From an uncultured Nitrososphaerales archaeon (lineage in GTDB: Archaea; Thermoproteota; Nitrososphaeria; Nitrososphaerales; JAAOZN01): DNA of 5,040 bases. A program made the position numbers and the translations under genes. The notes beneath the pieces were generated by a model. It worked only from the letters and a program-made list of their open reading frames with translations. It made no database searches and was not told the DNA's origin. This document shows positions 1-5,040 of this stretch, piece after piece (position 1 is the stretch's first letter; each line of letters opens with the position of its first letter). The DNA lies in the NCBI GenBank assembly GCA_938029515.1, contig CALJAQ010000095.1, positions 1 through 5,040 of the forward strand, read 5' to 3'.

Positions 1-381
1 GCTTTAGGTTCACAAGCTTCCGGACTTTTTAGCAATAATGAGGCGCTTCTGCATAGGATTAAGGAAGCTGCTGAAGCAAGTGGCGAAAGGGTTTGGCCGC
101 TTCCCCTTTGGAAAGAGTATTTTGACCAGATTAAAAGTGAAGTCGCAGATGTAAAGAATTCAGGCGGTAGATCAGCGGGCGCAATAACAGCAGCAGCCTT
201 TCTAAGCAGTTTTGTAGGCACGACCCCTTGGGCTCATTTAGACATAGCTGGCACAGCATATACACCCGAGGATGGGGCAAAAGTTAAACCTTACACACCG
301 AAGGGTGCGACAGGCGTAGGTGTTAGACTACTTATTCACCTCTTAAGGGAGTGGGCACCACTTTCATTGTCAAACATATAA
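1..381 (+). CDS. pepA: Leucyl aminopeptidase (peptidase family M17), C-terminal fragment
   Basis: The frame is open from the first base of the window and ends at TAA 379-381, giving the last 126 residues. M17 enzymes are cytosolic di-metal exopeptidases that remove N-terminal residues from peptides. The fragment shows the conserved end of the catalytic domain in the usual order: an ALGSQASGLFSNN-type start, a SGERVWPLPLW segment, an ADVKNSGGRSAGAITAAAF segment, WAHLDIAGTAY, and a TGVGVRLL helix near the end. The NTDAEGRL signature with its metal and catalytic residues lies upstream of the window, so activity cannot be judged here. No frame damage is seen. The next gene begins about 35 bases downstream on the same strand, so co-transcription with yjbQ is likely. 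Family assignment is firm; the symbol is by analogy with bacterial PepA. Confidence 0.93.
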   Translation, partial: ALGSQASGLFSNNEALLHRIKEAAEASGERVWPLPLWKEYFDQIKSEVADVKNSGGRSAGAITAAAFLSSFVGTTPWAHLDIAGTAYTPEDGAKVKPYTPKGATGVGVRLLIHLLREWAPLSLSNI

Positions 382-384
382 TTT

Positions 385-405
385 CCACCTTATGTTAAGG
401 AGTGG
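385..405 (+). promoter_or_regulatory. Imperfect stem-loop over the yjbQ translation start region
   Basis: CCACCTTA (385-392) can pair with TAAGG-A-GTGG (396-405) around a three-base TGT loop, with one bulged A at 401. The right arm contains AAGGAG (397-402), the best Shine-Dalgarno match, and the possible GTG start at 402. If it folds in mRNA it would mask the AAGGAG and leave the TTG at 417 with only the weaker GGTGGT (408-413). The pairing is visible in the sequence; a regulatory role is inference. Confidence 0.3.
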
Positions 406-416
406 ATGGTGGTAAC

Positions 417-836
417 TTGCAGATAGTTACAAAAGAGATTCACATACAGACAAGAGGAGAATGCGATATAGTTGACTTAACAAATAGAATCCAAGAATTT
501 GTTGAAGCTTCGGGTTTAAAAAGCGGGTTAGTAACGGTTTTTGTCGTCGGCTCGACTGCAGCAGTAACGACGATAGAGTATGAGCCTGGGCTTCTAAAAG
601 ACTTACCAGCGATATTAGAGCGGGTAGCTCCGAAAAATGTTGAATATAAGCATGAGGAAATGTGGCACGACGGGAATGGGCATTCACATATTCGAGCTTC
701 ACTCATAGGGCCAAGTTTGGTTATCCCATTCAGAAACCAAAGGCTCTGTTTAGGCACTTGGCAGCAGATAGTGTTGATTGAGCTGGATATAAGGGCGCGC
801 TCAAGGAATATTGTCTTACAGATCTTAGGCGAGTAG
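417..836 (+). CDS. yjbQ: YjbQ/UPF0047 family protein (secondary thiamine-phosphate synthase type)
   Basis: This is a complete 139-residue protein of the YjbQ/UPF0047 family, which is close to the family's usual length. Family hallmarks are all present: TKEIHIQTRGECDIVDLT at the start, VVGSTAAVTTIEYEPG (43-58), the histidine-rich block W83-HDGNGHSH91, and LGTWQQ (112-117) before the final strand. E. coli YjbQ has weak thiamine-phosphate synthase activity, but the physiological role of the family is unsettled, so the enzyme name is provisional. The TTG at 417 is chosen because MQIVTKEI matches the normal N-terminus and GGTGGT lies just upstream. A GTG at 402 would add five residues, but it overlaps the AAGGAG that could serve as ribosome binding site. 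The gene follows the aminopeptidase closely, and the next gene starts nine bases after its stop. Confidence 0.9.
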   Translation: MQIVTKEIHIQTRGECDIVDLTNRIQEFVEASGLKSGLVTVFVVGSTAAVTTIEYEPGLLKDLPAILERVAPKNVEYKHEEMWHDGNGHSHIRASLIGPSLVIPFRNQRLCLGTWQQIVLIELDIRARSRNIVLQILGE

Positions 837-845
837 GTAGTCGAT

Positions 846-1478
846 TTGAGGCTTGACATCCCACATTATAGACAAAGCACAGATTTCACCTGCGGCCCAG
901 CGTGTGTTATGATGATCCTGAAGCTGTTTGATAGAGAAGTTAAGCTGAATAGAAGGTTGGAGTTTGAGATCTGGAGAGAATGCAATATGTTGGGCGCCTT
1001 AGGCTCAGACGCCTTCGGCTTATCAATTCCACTATTAAAAAGAGGTTTAAGAGTTAGGGTAGTGACAGAGAGAAAGGAGACAATACCGATAAAACGAATA
1101 ATGTGTAGATGGGGGGAAAGTAGAGGAAGAGTCGCGAAATACGCGATAGCACTATCTTATGAGAATGCGAAGATGCTAGGCGCCAATATTTTATTTAGAA
1201 AACCTAAACTTGCTGATATCAAAGAGGCGCTTAATTCTGGCGCTGCTACCATCGTTTTAGTAAATATGTACGAATTACATGGGTGGAATATACCACATTG
1301 GGTGGTCGTCAGCGGCTACGAGAATGGTTGGCTCTACTTAAATGACCCGTACAGAAGAAGAGGCCAAATTAGAATAAAAGAAGACAGCCTAAACCGATCT
1401 ATGGACAGTTTAGCTACTAAAATAGGGGCGAGCAGAAGCGTACTTCAAGTTCAGCCCGCACATCCTTCATCTACTTGA
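846..1478 (+). CDS. Papain-like cysteine peptidase, C39-like/DUF3335 type
   Basis: The 210-residue product resembles the DUF3335/Peptidase_C39-like group. The papain-type catalytic set is visible: Q10 for the oxyanion hole, C16 in the DFTCGPAC motif, H151 in NIPHWVVVSGY and D167 in LNDPY. The intervening parts also follow the group: the LEFEIWRE helix (near 38-45), an FGLSIPLLKRG segment (57-67) and a YELHG motif just before the catalytic histidine. No signal peptide or membrane segment is seen, so it should act in the cytoplasm. Related bacterial proteins occur near RimK-type ATP-grasp and GNAT genes, but neither is visible here, and the substrate is unknown. It must start at the TTG because the first downstream ATG lies after the active-site cysteine. 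It follows yjbQ by nine bases and is probably in the same transcript. Confidence 0.83.
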   Translation: MRLDIPHYRQSTDFTCGPACVMMILKLFDREVKLNRRLEFEIWRECNMLGALGSDAFGLSIPLLKRGLRVRVVTERKETIPIKRIMCRWGESRGRVAKYAIALSYENAKMLGANILFRKPKLADIKEALNSGAATIVLVNMYELHGWNIPHWVVVSGYENGWLYLNDPYRRRGQIRIKEDSLNRSMDSLATKIGASRSVLQVQPAHPSST

Positions 1479-1497
1479 AGTTTTCCCCAGAAAACTT
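1478..1497 (+). terminator. Perfect 8-bp inverted repeat after the peptidase gene: terminator or operator
   Basis: AAGTTTTC (1478-1485) and GAAAACTT (1490-1497) are exact reverse complements around a CCCA loop. The repeat starts at the last base of the peptidase stop codon. The tail reads TTTACTACCCCTTTTC, which is only moderately T-rich. It could end the pepA-yjbQ-peptidase transcript. Because the right arm runs into the putative TATA element of the Lrp-type gene, it could equally be a protein-binding palindrome controlling that gene. The symmetry is seen directly; the role is not decided. Confidence 0.45.
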
Positions 1498-1502
1498 TTA
1501 CT
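1494..1502 (+). promoter_or_regulatory. Putative archaeal TATA-like element for a leaderless Lrp-type mRNA
   Basis: The stretch ACTTTTACT is centred about 30 bases before the ATG at 1528. In archaea the TATA box sits about 26-27 bases before the transcription start, so transcription would begin at or very near the ATG. No Shine-Dalgarno is seen before this ATG (the bases ahead read CGCTTAATCTG), which fits a leaderless message. The match to a TATA consensus is modest. Confidence 0.35.
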
Positions 1503-1527
1503 ACCCCTTTTCTAACCGCTTAATCTG

Positions 1528-1782
1528 ATGCTGTCTGCTTACATGCTGATTGAAGTGAAGCCGGGCTCGGACAAGCAGGTTTTAGAGGCGATAAGGAATG
1601 TAGATGGGGTCTCAGAAGCTTACTTTATAATGGGCTCCTATGACATTATTGCCATAATAAGGGACGCATCAAGCTCTGACCTCAAGTATAAGGTTACAAA
1701 GAGTATAAGGCAGATAAATGGGGTTAGGCACACCTATACGCTTCCTGTCATAGCCGACTCAGATAAAGATTCTTTAGTTTAA
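1528..1782 (+). CDS. Stand-alone Lrp/AsnC ligand-binding domain protein (RAM/SAM domain)
   Basis: The 84-residue protein is a single alpha/beta ligand-binding domain of the Lrp/AsnC family with no DNA-binding helix-turn-helix. Visible elements are the first strand AYMLIEVKPGS, the helix KQVLEAIRNVDGV, the strand pair EAYFIMGSYDIIAII with the typical GSYD turn, a second helix, and a final GVRHTYTLPVIA strand. Domains of this kind bind amino acids and assemble into dimers and octamers. Stand-alone copies are common in archaea and may act alone or by joining full-length Lrp regulators. The ATG at 1528 leaves the domain complete; there is no Shine-Dalgarno, and a TATA-like element lies about 30 bases upstream, pointing to its own leaderless transcript. 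The gene faces the minus-strand lipA operon tail-to-tail. Domain call is firm; ligand and partner are unknown. Confidence 0.88.
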   Translation: MLSAYMLIEVKPGSDKQVLEAIRNVDGVSEAYFIMGSYDIIAIIRDASSSDLKYKVTKSIRQINGVRHTYTLPVIADSDKDSLV

Positions 1783-1815
1783 GCTATTCTAGCGTAGCAT
1801 TAGCATCCTCTTCCT

Positions 1816-2255
1816 CTAATCTCCAGCGATACATCTGGCTGCAGGCGCTGAAACACCCGCCGCTAAAGAATGAAAAAGGGCTTCTGAGCCCTCGCTGACC
1901 ACAGCATCTGCGCCGATTATGCAGCCTTCCCAATTTTAGCACCATTAAGAATGCGTGCACCTCTCCGCTCATGCAATTGGAGTAAATTTGGCAACCGTGA
2001 ACTACAGCGCTGTGTCCTACAGAAACTCCGTCTCCTACACTAACCTCCTATTCGTTGTCTATATGAAGTACACAGCAGTCTTGTATGCTCATTTTGCTAC
2101 CGATTCTAATGGTTTCGACTTCTGCTCTAATTACAGCATCGAACCATTTACTTGAAATTCTTCGATTTTTACATCTCCTATTATATGAAAGGTGTCAGCA
2201 GCGGAAACACGTTGCCTTGGTTTCGGCGCCTACCCTCTAATATGCTAATCAGCAA
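1816..2255 (-). pseudogene. Decayed gamma-carbonic-anhydrase-like hexapeptide-repeat protein
   Basis: Joining frames on the minus strand gives a protein of the gamma-carbonic anhydrase/PaaY/YrdA family (left-handed beta-helix). The pieces in order are LEGRRNQGNVF, then AADTFHIIGDVKIEE, then WFDAVIRAEVETIRIGS and SIQDCCVLHIDNE, a stop, then VGDGVSVGHSAVVHGC, and finally ILNGAKIG with IIGADAVVSEG. The three zinc-ligand histidines (VLHID; VGHSAVVHG), the arginine of VIRAE and the glutamine of SIQD are still encoded. Damage consists of frameshifts near 2205, 2157 and 1955, and an in-frame TAG at 2048-2050 that is one base from a tyrosine codon. The C-terminus also looks altered, so the end is approximate. 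The likely original start is TTG 2255-2253, overlapping the lipA stop by seven bases. A cluster of sequencing errors is possible but unlikely, since the adjacent lipA is intact. Confidence 0.8.
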
Positions 2256-3121
2256 CGTTGGGGCCTCACGTGTTCAAAGATTTCTAAAGCATTATATGAA
2301 CTGCGTACTAACGGTGCTGAAGAAACGAAGGTGAAACCCATCTTTTTAGCCACTTCTTTATAATATTCGAAAGTTTTTGGCTCCACATACCTTTTCACCT
2401 CGAGTCTACTATTAGGCGGCTTAAGATACTGGCCTATGGTTAATATGTCGCAGCCAGCGCTTCTAATGTCTCTTATGGTCTGCAATATTTCGTCGTCTGT
2501 CTCGCCCAAACCGACCATAAGCCCAGATTTAGTAAGCATGTTTGGCGCGTTATCTTTTGCGTATTTAAGTAGCCAAAGTGAACGTTGATAATTTGATTTA
2601 GGCTTTATAGTAGGGTGAAGACGGCTTACCGTTTCTAGGTTATGGTTCAAGATCGTCGGTTTAGCAGCAAGCACAATATCAACCACATCTTTAGAGCCGC
2701 AAAAGTCTGGTACAAGCAGCTCTATTGTTGTATCATTTTTTACGCTTCTTATCGCCCTTACCGTAGCTGCAAAATGTTCAGCGCCTTTGTCAGGCAGATC
2801 GTCCCTATCGACCGACGTAATTACAACGTGCTTTAACCCAAGAATTTTAACCGCTTCAGCGACTCTAAGAGGCTCAGAGTTATCAGCAGGCTCAGGCTTG
2901 CCTTTGGCTACCGCGCAAAACGGGCAGTTGCGTGTGCATACTGAACCCAAGATCATGAATGTTGCCGTCCCTTTTCCGAAGCATGACCATCGATTCGGGC
3001 ATAAAGCGCTTTCACACACTGTATTTAGATTCAGCCGTCTTAAGGTAGATTCGACCTTTTTTATAGGGCCGGCAGCTGGTATTTTAACACGCATCCAAGG
3101 TGGGATTCGTTCGCAAATCAA
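2249..3121 (-). CDS. lipA: Lipoyl synthase (radical SAM)
   Basis: LipA inserts two sulfur atoms into protein-bound octanoyl groups to make the lipoyl cofactor of 2-oxoacid dehydrogenases and the glycine cleavage H protein. Both [4Fe-4S] cluster motifs are present: the auxiliary cluster C36-x4-C41-x5-C47 (CESALCPNRWSC) and the radical-SAM C62-x3-C66-x2-C69 (CTRNCPFC), linked by GTATFMILG. The C-terminal R273-SSY motif that helps hold the auxiliary cluster is also present. The TTG at 3121 is preferred: it gives 290 residues, a normal length, and the start overlaps the Nudix stop as TTGA, with GGAG about 12 bases upstream. An ATG at 3166 would add 15 residues unlike the family and overlap the upstream gene by 49 bases. 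No octanoyl- or lipoyl-transferase gene is visible in this window. Identification is very secure; the start is moderately so. Confidence 0.96.
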   Translation of the reverse strand: MICERIPPWMRVKIPAAGPIKKVESTLRRLNLNTVCESALCPNRWSCFGKGTATFMILGSVCTRNCPFCAVAKGKPEPADNSEPLRVAEAVKILGLKHVVITSVDRDDLPDKGAEHFAATVRAIRSVKNDTTIELLVPDFCGSKDVVDIVLAAKPTILNHNLETVSRLHPTIKPKSNYQRSLWLLKYAKDNAPNMLTKSGLMVGLGETDDEILQTIRDIRSAGCDILTIGQYLKPPNSRLEVKRYVEPKTFEYYKEVAKKMGFTFVSSAPLVRSSYNALEIFEHVRPQRC

Positions 3122-3681
3122 GATGTAGACACTCTCCTCATTTTGGTATAGAGTAGTATGGCACATATAGTCTTAGCGTCCTTAATTACACCGCTTTTAA
3201 TCAATTCAAGAGCTTTTGCTGCTCTAATTTTTTTAACTTTAATTGCTTCATCTGGCATAAGCTTCGCCTCACCCACCTTAAGTCCGCTGGCTTTAAAGAG
3301 CCAACAGATTTCACCACTATAACCTGGGGATAGGTAGAAGGAGGATAGAAGATCTAAGTGTTTAGCGTGATACCCTGTCTCTTCAAGCAGCTCACGAGCA
3401 GCGCATTCTTCAGGCTTCTCACCCTCCTCGATCGTCCCAGCCGGTATCTCTAGTAGCGTTGAGTTTACTACATAACGAAACTGCTCAACTAAAACAAAAC
3501 TACCATTTTTCAACACAGGTAGGATGCCTACACTCCCGCGGTGGATGACCTTTTCTCTTATAGTTTTGCCTCCAGATGGTAAGAGCACCGTATCTTTGAT
3601 AAGACTTATGACGCGCCCACCATAAACTAGTTCTGAAGATAAGGTCTTTAAGATGCTGCTCACAGCGCAGCTAATGTTCAT
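3118..3681 (-). CDS. Nudix hydrolase, ADP-ribose pyrophosphatase type
   Basis: The 187-residue protein carries a complete Nudix box at 82-104: G82-x5-E88-x7-R96-E97-L-x-E100-E101-x-G103-Y. The two central glutamates E100 and E101 bind the catalytic magnesium. A proline at 119, 15 residues after the box within SFYLSPGYS, is the known mark of ADP-ribose pyrophosphatases, which split ADP-ribose into AMP and ribose 5-phosphate. The N-terminal LVYGGRVISLIKDTVLLPSG strand region and the VEQFRYVVNSTLLEIPAG segment also fit this subgroup (NudF-like). The start at ATG 3681 has no clear Shine-Dalgarno but an A/T-rich upstream stretch, so a short leader or leaderless mRNA is possible. It is the first gene of the minus-strand operon; its TGA overlaps the lipA TTG. 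Family is firm, substrate is by motif only. Confidence 0.9.
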   Translation of the reverse strand: MNISCAVSSILKTLSSELVYGGRVISLIKDTVLLPSGGKTIREKVIHRGSVGILPVLKNGSFVLVEQFRYVVNSTLLEIPAGTIEEGEKPEECAARELLEETGYHAKHLDLLSSFYLSPGYSGEICWLFKASGLKVGEAKLMPDEAIKVKKIRAAKALELIKSGVIKDAKTICAILLYTKMRRVSTS

Positions 3682-3823
3682 TTAAACTTATAGTTATTAT
3701 GTCGACTAGCTTCTTAATGGGTTTGAGGTGCAAGCTGCTGTATGCCTTGTGAATTACGCTATGGCGTGCCTGCGAAGCCTACGTTGGTAGGCGTATAATA
3801 AAGGAGGAGGTTTAGGGGAGTAT
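3682..3823. other. Non-coding stretch between the Nudix gene and the transposase fossil
   Basis: No convincing gene is seen on either strand. The part next to 3682 should hold the promoter of the minus-strand Nudix-lipA operon; it is A/T-rich (minus strand CATAATAACTATAAG), but no element can be fixed with confidence. The distal part leads into the insertion-sequence remnants. A purine-rich stretch (AAGGAGGAGG, 3801-3810, and GGGGAG, 3815-3820) precedes the apparent transposase ATG at 3824. Confidence 0.4.
3777..3792. repeat. Small perfect hairpin near the left edge of the IS remnants
   Basis: GCCTAC (3777-3782) and GTAGGC (3787-3792) pair exactly around a GTTG loop. A weaker ACGC/GCGT pair sits at 3756-3767. 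The position, 30-70 bases before the transposase fossil start, would suit an IS end region, but I could not match it to an inverted copy on the right side. It may be chance. Confidence 0.25.
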
Positions 3824-4657
3824 ATGGTTGAGAAGAACTAAGGAGGGGTGAAGAGAGGCTACTCTCCCCGCTCCTGCTCTATGAAAGAGGGTGTACGAGG
3901 CTCCAAGCATTGTAAGAAGGTGGAGAACCGTCAGGGAGTGGCTCAGAAGATGAGATAAGGACGAGTATGATGGTCTGATACCGGAGTTCAACAGGGTCAA
4001 AGGCGAGGAGCACGTTGACGAGTAGGCTCATCAGGTAGGAGACAAGTGGCGTAGCGGCGTATGTGAAGTATACGAGGGGGTAAGACACTCCTATAAGACT
4101 GTGTAAGAGTACTAGGAAGAAAAAGAATGTAAGTGTGAAAGCCATGCATCAAAACAGAAGCCTGATGATGACGAAGACATTTTAAAAAGATGGGGAACCT
4201 CTATCGAATCACCCTAACCCTGAGACTGCGATAGGTTTCTTAGATCAGAGCGGTATACAGCAGTCAAAACAAGAGGAGAGTTATGAAAACAGAGGTTGTG
4301 GTGTACAGCGGAGGAGAGGCGAAACCAAAGACGAGCCTCGGCTTCAAGGCCTTAAACAGAAGTGATACGCCAAGCTATCTGATACAGCTAACTCAGCAGA
4401 CAGCTTCAGCCCATTGAGACCCAGTAGAAAAGAGAGCCTTAAATAATAGCCCACCGCAGCTGCAATAGATAACCTGCCCAAGACTTGGTTAAGGGGAGGC
4501 ATCAGTTGATAGAGCAGACATTCTTACCACAAATGTTCAGTACTCTGTTGAAAAACTAAACTCTCTTACGGTTTCTACCCTTCATCAAAGACGTGGATAC
4601 CGTTAAGATAAGGTTGAGTTCCTTGTCTAGGGATTTTGCTTGATGAGCTGAATAACC
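3824..4657 (+). pseudogene. Heavily decayed IS630/Tc1-type transposase
   Basis: No single frame is open, but joined frames follow an IS630-type transposase from end to end. In order they are: a helix-turn-helix region at 3885-3950 (VYEAPSIVRRWRTVREWL) followed by DKDEYDGLIPEFNR; SYKTV near 4089-4103; KPDDDEDILKRWG at about 4158-4196; ETAIGFLDQSGIQQ with the first catalytic Asp at 4243-4245; after a shift, SQNKRRVMKTEVVVY and TSLGFKALNRSDT; AAIDN with a candidate second Asp at 4468-4470; TFLPQMFSTL; a candidate Glu at 4550-4552 in SVEKLN; and FIKDVDTVK plus DELNNLERLL near the end. The stretch around 3885-4200 is mostly one frame broken by TGA 3951, TAG 4023, TAA 4104 and TAG 4113. Frameshifts dominate afterwards. 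The original length is roughly 280 codons or somewhat more. No terminal inverted repeats could be assigned, and the right border with the next element is uncertain by about 40 bases. Confidence 0.72.
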
Positions 4658-5040
4658 TTGAGAGGCTACTCTCACCTGATCAAGATGGGGGCTTATGAGC
4701 TGCTACTCAATGCCGTTCGTAGCAAGAATATCTTTCAACGTAATAGATTACCTTTGGAGAGGAAGGTTCTTGCCTGCCTGCTCTACATGGCTGGGCTCTC
4801 CTATCATGGCTTTCAGGACAGGTTTGATAAAGCCATGTAGCTGTCCACTACTGGCTCCATAGGCTGAGGGGCTGATCTGTGGTGAACCTCCTAAGGTGGG
4901 GGTGTGTGGCTGTAGATGAAAGCAAGCTGAAGGAGGATGGACGCCAGCTCTTCATCTGGAGCGCCATAGACGTGGATACCAAGGAGATCTTGGCTGTATA
5001 TGCGTCTTACCAACGCTCCCCCCTTTGAACACATACCTGT
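4658..5040 (+). pseudogene. Second broken DDE transposase (IS6/IS240-like domain), cut by window end
   Basis: The first 60 codons (TTG 4658, or ATG 4685 as the more natural start) encode a transposase N-terminus with LLNAVRSKNIFQRNRLPLE and LLYMAGLSYHGFQ. Near 4830 the frame shifts and continues as SHVAVHYWLHRLRG, an HTH-like recognition segment. TGA 4873-4875 interrupts it, and then come VAVDESKLKEDG and LFIWSAIDVDTKEILAVYAS, the start of an RNase-H-fold DDE domain with the first catalytic Asp in VAVDE. A third lesion sits in the C6 run at 5018-5023, after which the family-like LNTYL continues one frame over. The family label is tentative, since the other catalytic residues lie beyond the window. 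It abuts the IS630-type fossil with no spacer. Confidence 0.72.

Larger units (their letters stand above)
3800..5040 (+). mobile_element. Insertion-sequence graveyard: two unrelated IS remnants side by side
   Basis: The stretch is filled by two different transposase fossils in the same orientation, an IS630-type copy followed by an IS6/IS240-like copy. Both carry several inactivating lesions, so neither can move by itself. Either the second element inserted at the edge of the first, or a deletion joined them. Ends and target duplications could not be identified, so the borders are those of the recognisable coding remnants, and the right end lies outside the window. Confidence 0.6.

Noticed and set aside
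427..859. Minus-strand frames opposite yjbQ.
   Set aside because: The plus strand encodes a clear, complete YjbQ-family protein; the antisense frames show no family features.
1955..2334. Two plus-strand open frames (1955-2155 and 2152-2334).
   Set aside because: They lie antisense to the gamma-CA-like pseudogene and the end of lipA, and resemble no protein; they are shadows.
2642..3128. Plus-strand frames opposite lipA.
   Set aside because: They are antisense to intact, unmistakable lipoyl synthase.
3879..4145. Hydrophobic 88-codon minus-strand frame (plus a second one at 3812-4000), with a faint resemblance to exosortase/archaeosortase and a TATA-like CTTTTTAAA upstream.
   Set aside because: The plus strand of the same DNA reads as an IS630-type transposase in motif order. 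The hydrophobic character follows from complementing purine-rich coding DNA, and the expected catalytic cysteine is missing.
4283..4417. 44-codon plus-strand frame with an ATG preceded by GAGGAG.
   Set aside because: Its sequence continues the IS630-type transposase directly (NKRRVMK then GFKALN), so it is a fragment of the fossil and not a separate small gene.
4589..4980. 13-base identity AGACGTGGATACC at 4589-4601 and 4968-4980.
   Set aside because: Both copies encode a DVDT motif inside two unrelated transposase remnants at non-equivalent positions; most likely chance.
1..5040. tRNA, rRNA, CRISPR array, toxin-antitoxin or phage genes.
   Set aside because: By eye I found no repeat-spacer pattern, no cloverleaf candidate and no such proteins on either strand; a covariance-model scan could not be run.

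Overview
The window looks archaeal, probably from the TACK side of the tree, but the sequence alone does not fix the phylum. The main pointers are compact co-directional genes, many TTG starts, a stand-alone Lrp/AsnC ligand-binding domain gene that looks leaderless (TATA-like element about 30 bases before its ATG, no Shine-Dalgarno), and decayed insertion sequences that resemble archaeal ones. A deep-branching bacterium is not fully excluded.

Left part, plus strand (1-1782): the 3' end of an M17 leucyl aminopeptidase gene, then a YjbQ/UPF0047 gene, then a cysteine-peptidase-like gene of the C39/DUF3335 type. These three are closely packed and likely co-transcribed. A perfect 8-bp inverted repeat starts at the last base of the peptidase stop codon. 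After it comes a small RAM/SAM-type Lrp-family sensor gene that probably has its own promoter.

Middle part, minus strand (1816-3681): a convergent operon read right to left. It holds an ADP-ribose-pyrophosphatase-type Nudix hydrolase, then lipoyl synthase (lipA), then a gamma-carbonic-anhydrase-like hexapeptide protein. Each downstream gene appears to start at a TTG that overlaps the stop codon of the gene before it. The last gene is a pseudogene: at least three frameshifts and one in-frame stop can be placed, although the metal-binding histidines remain readable.

Right part (3682-5040): a short non-coding stretch, then an insertion-sequence graveyard on the plus strand. First comes a full-length but heavily decayed IS630/Tc1-type transposase (about 3824-4657), recognisable only by joining reading frames. 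Directly against it lies a second, unrelated DDE transposase (about 4658 to the window end), also broken by frameshifts and a stop. Open frames on the opposite strand here, including a hydrophobic 88-codon one, are judged to be shadows.

The intact genes are housekeeping in character: peptide turnover, cofactor and nucleotide metabolism, amino-acid sensing. I do not see a defence island, CRISPR array, RNA gene or clear new system. The points most worth a second look are the decaying gamma-carbonic-anhydrase gene at the end of the lipA operon, the stacked transposase fossils, and the palindrome in front of the Lrp-type gene.
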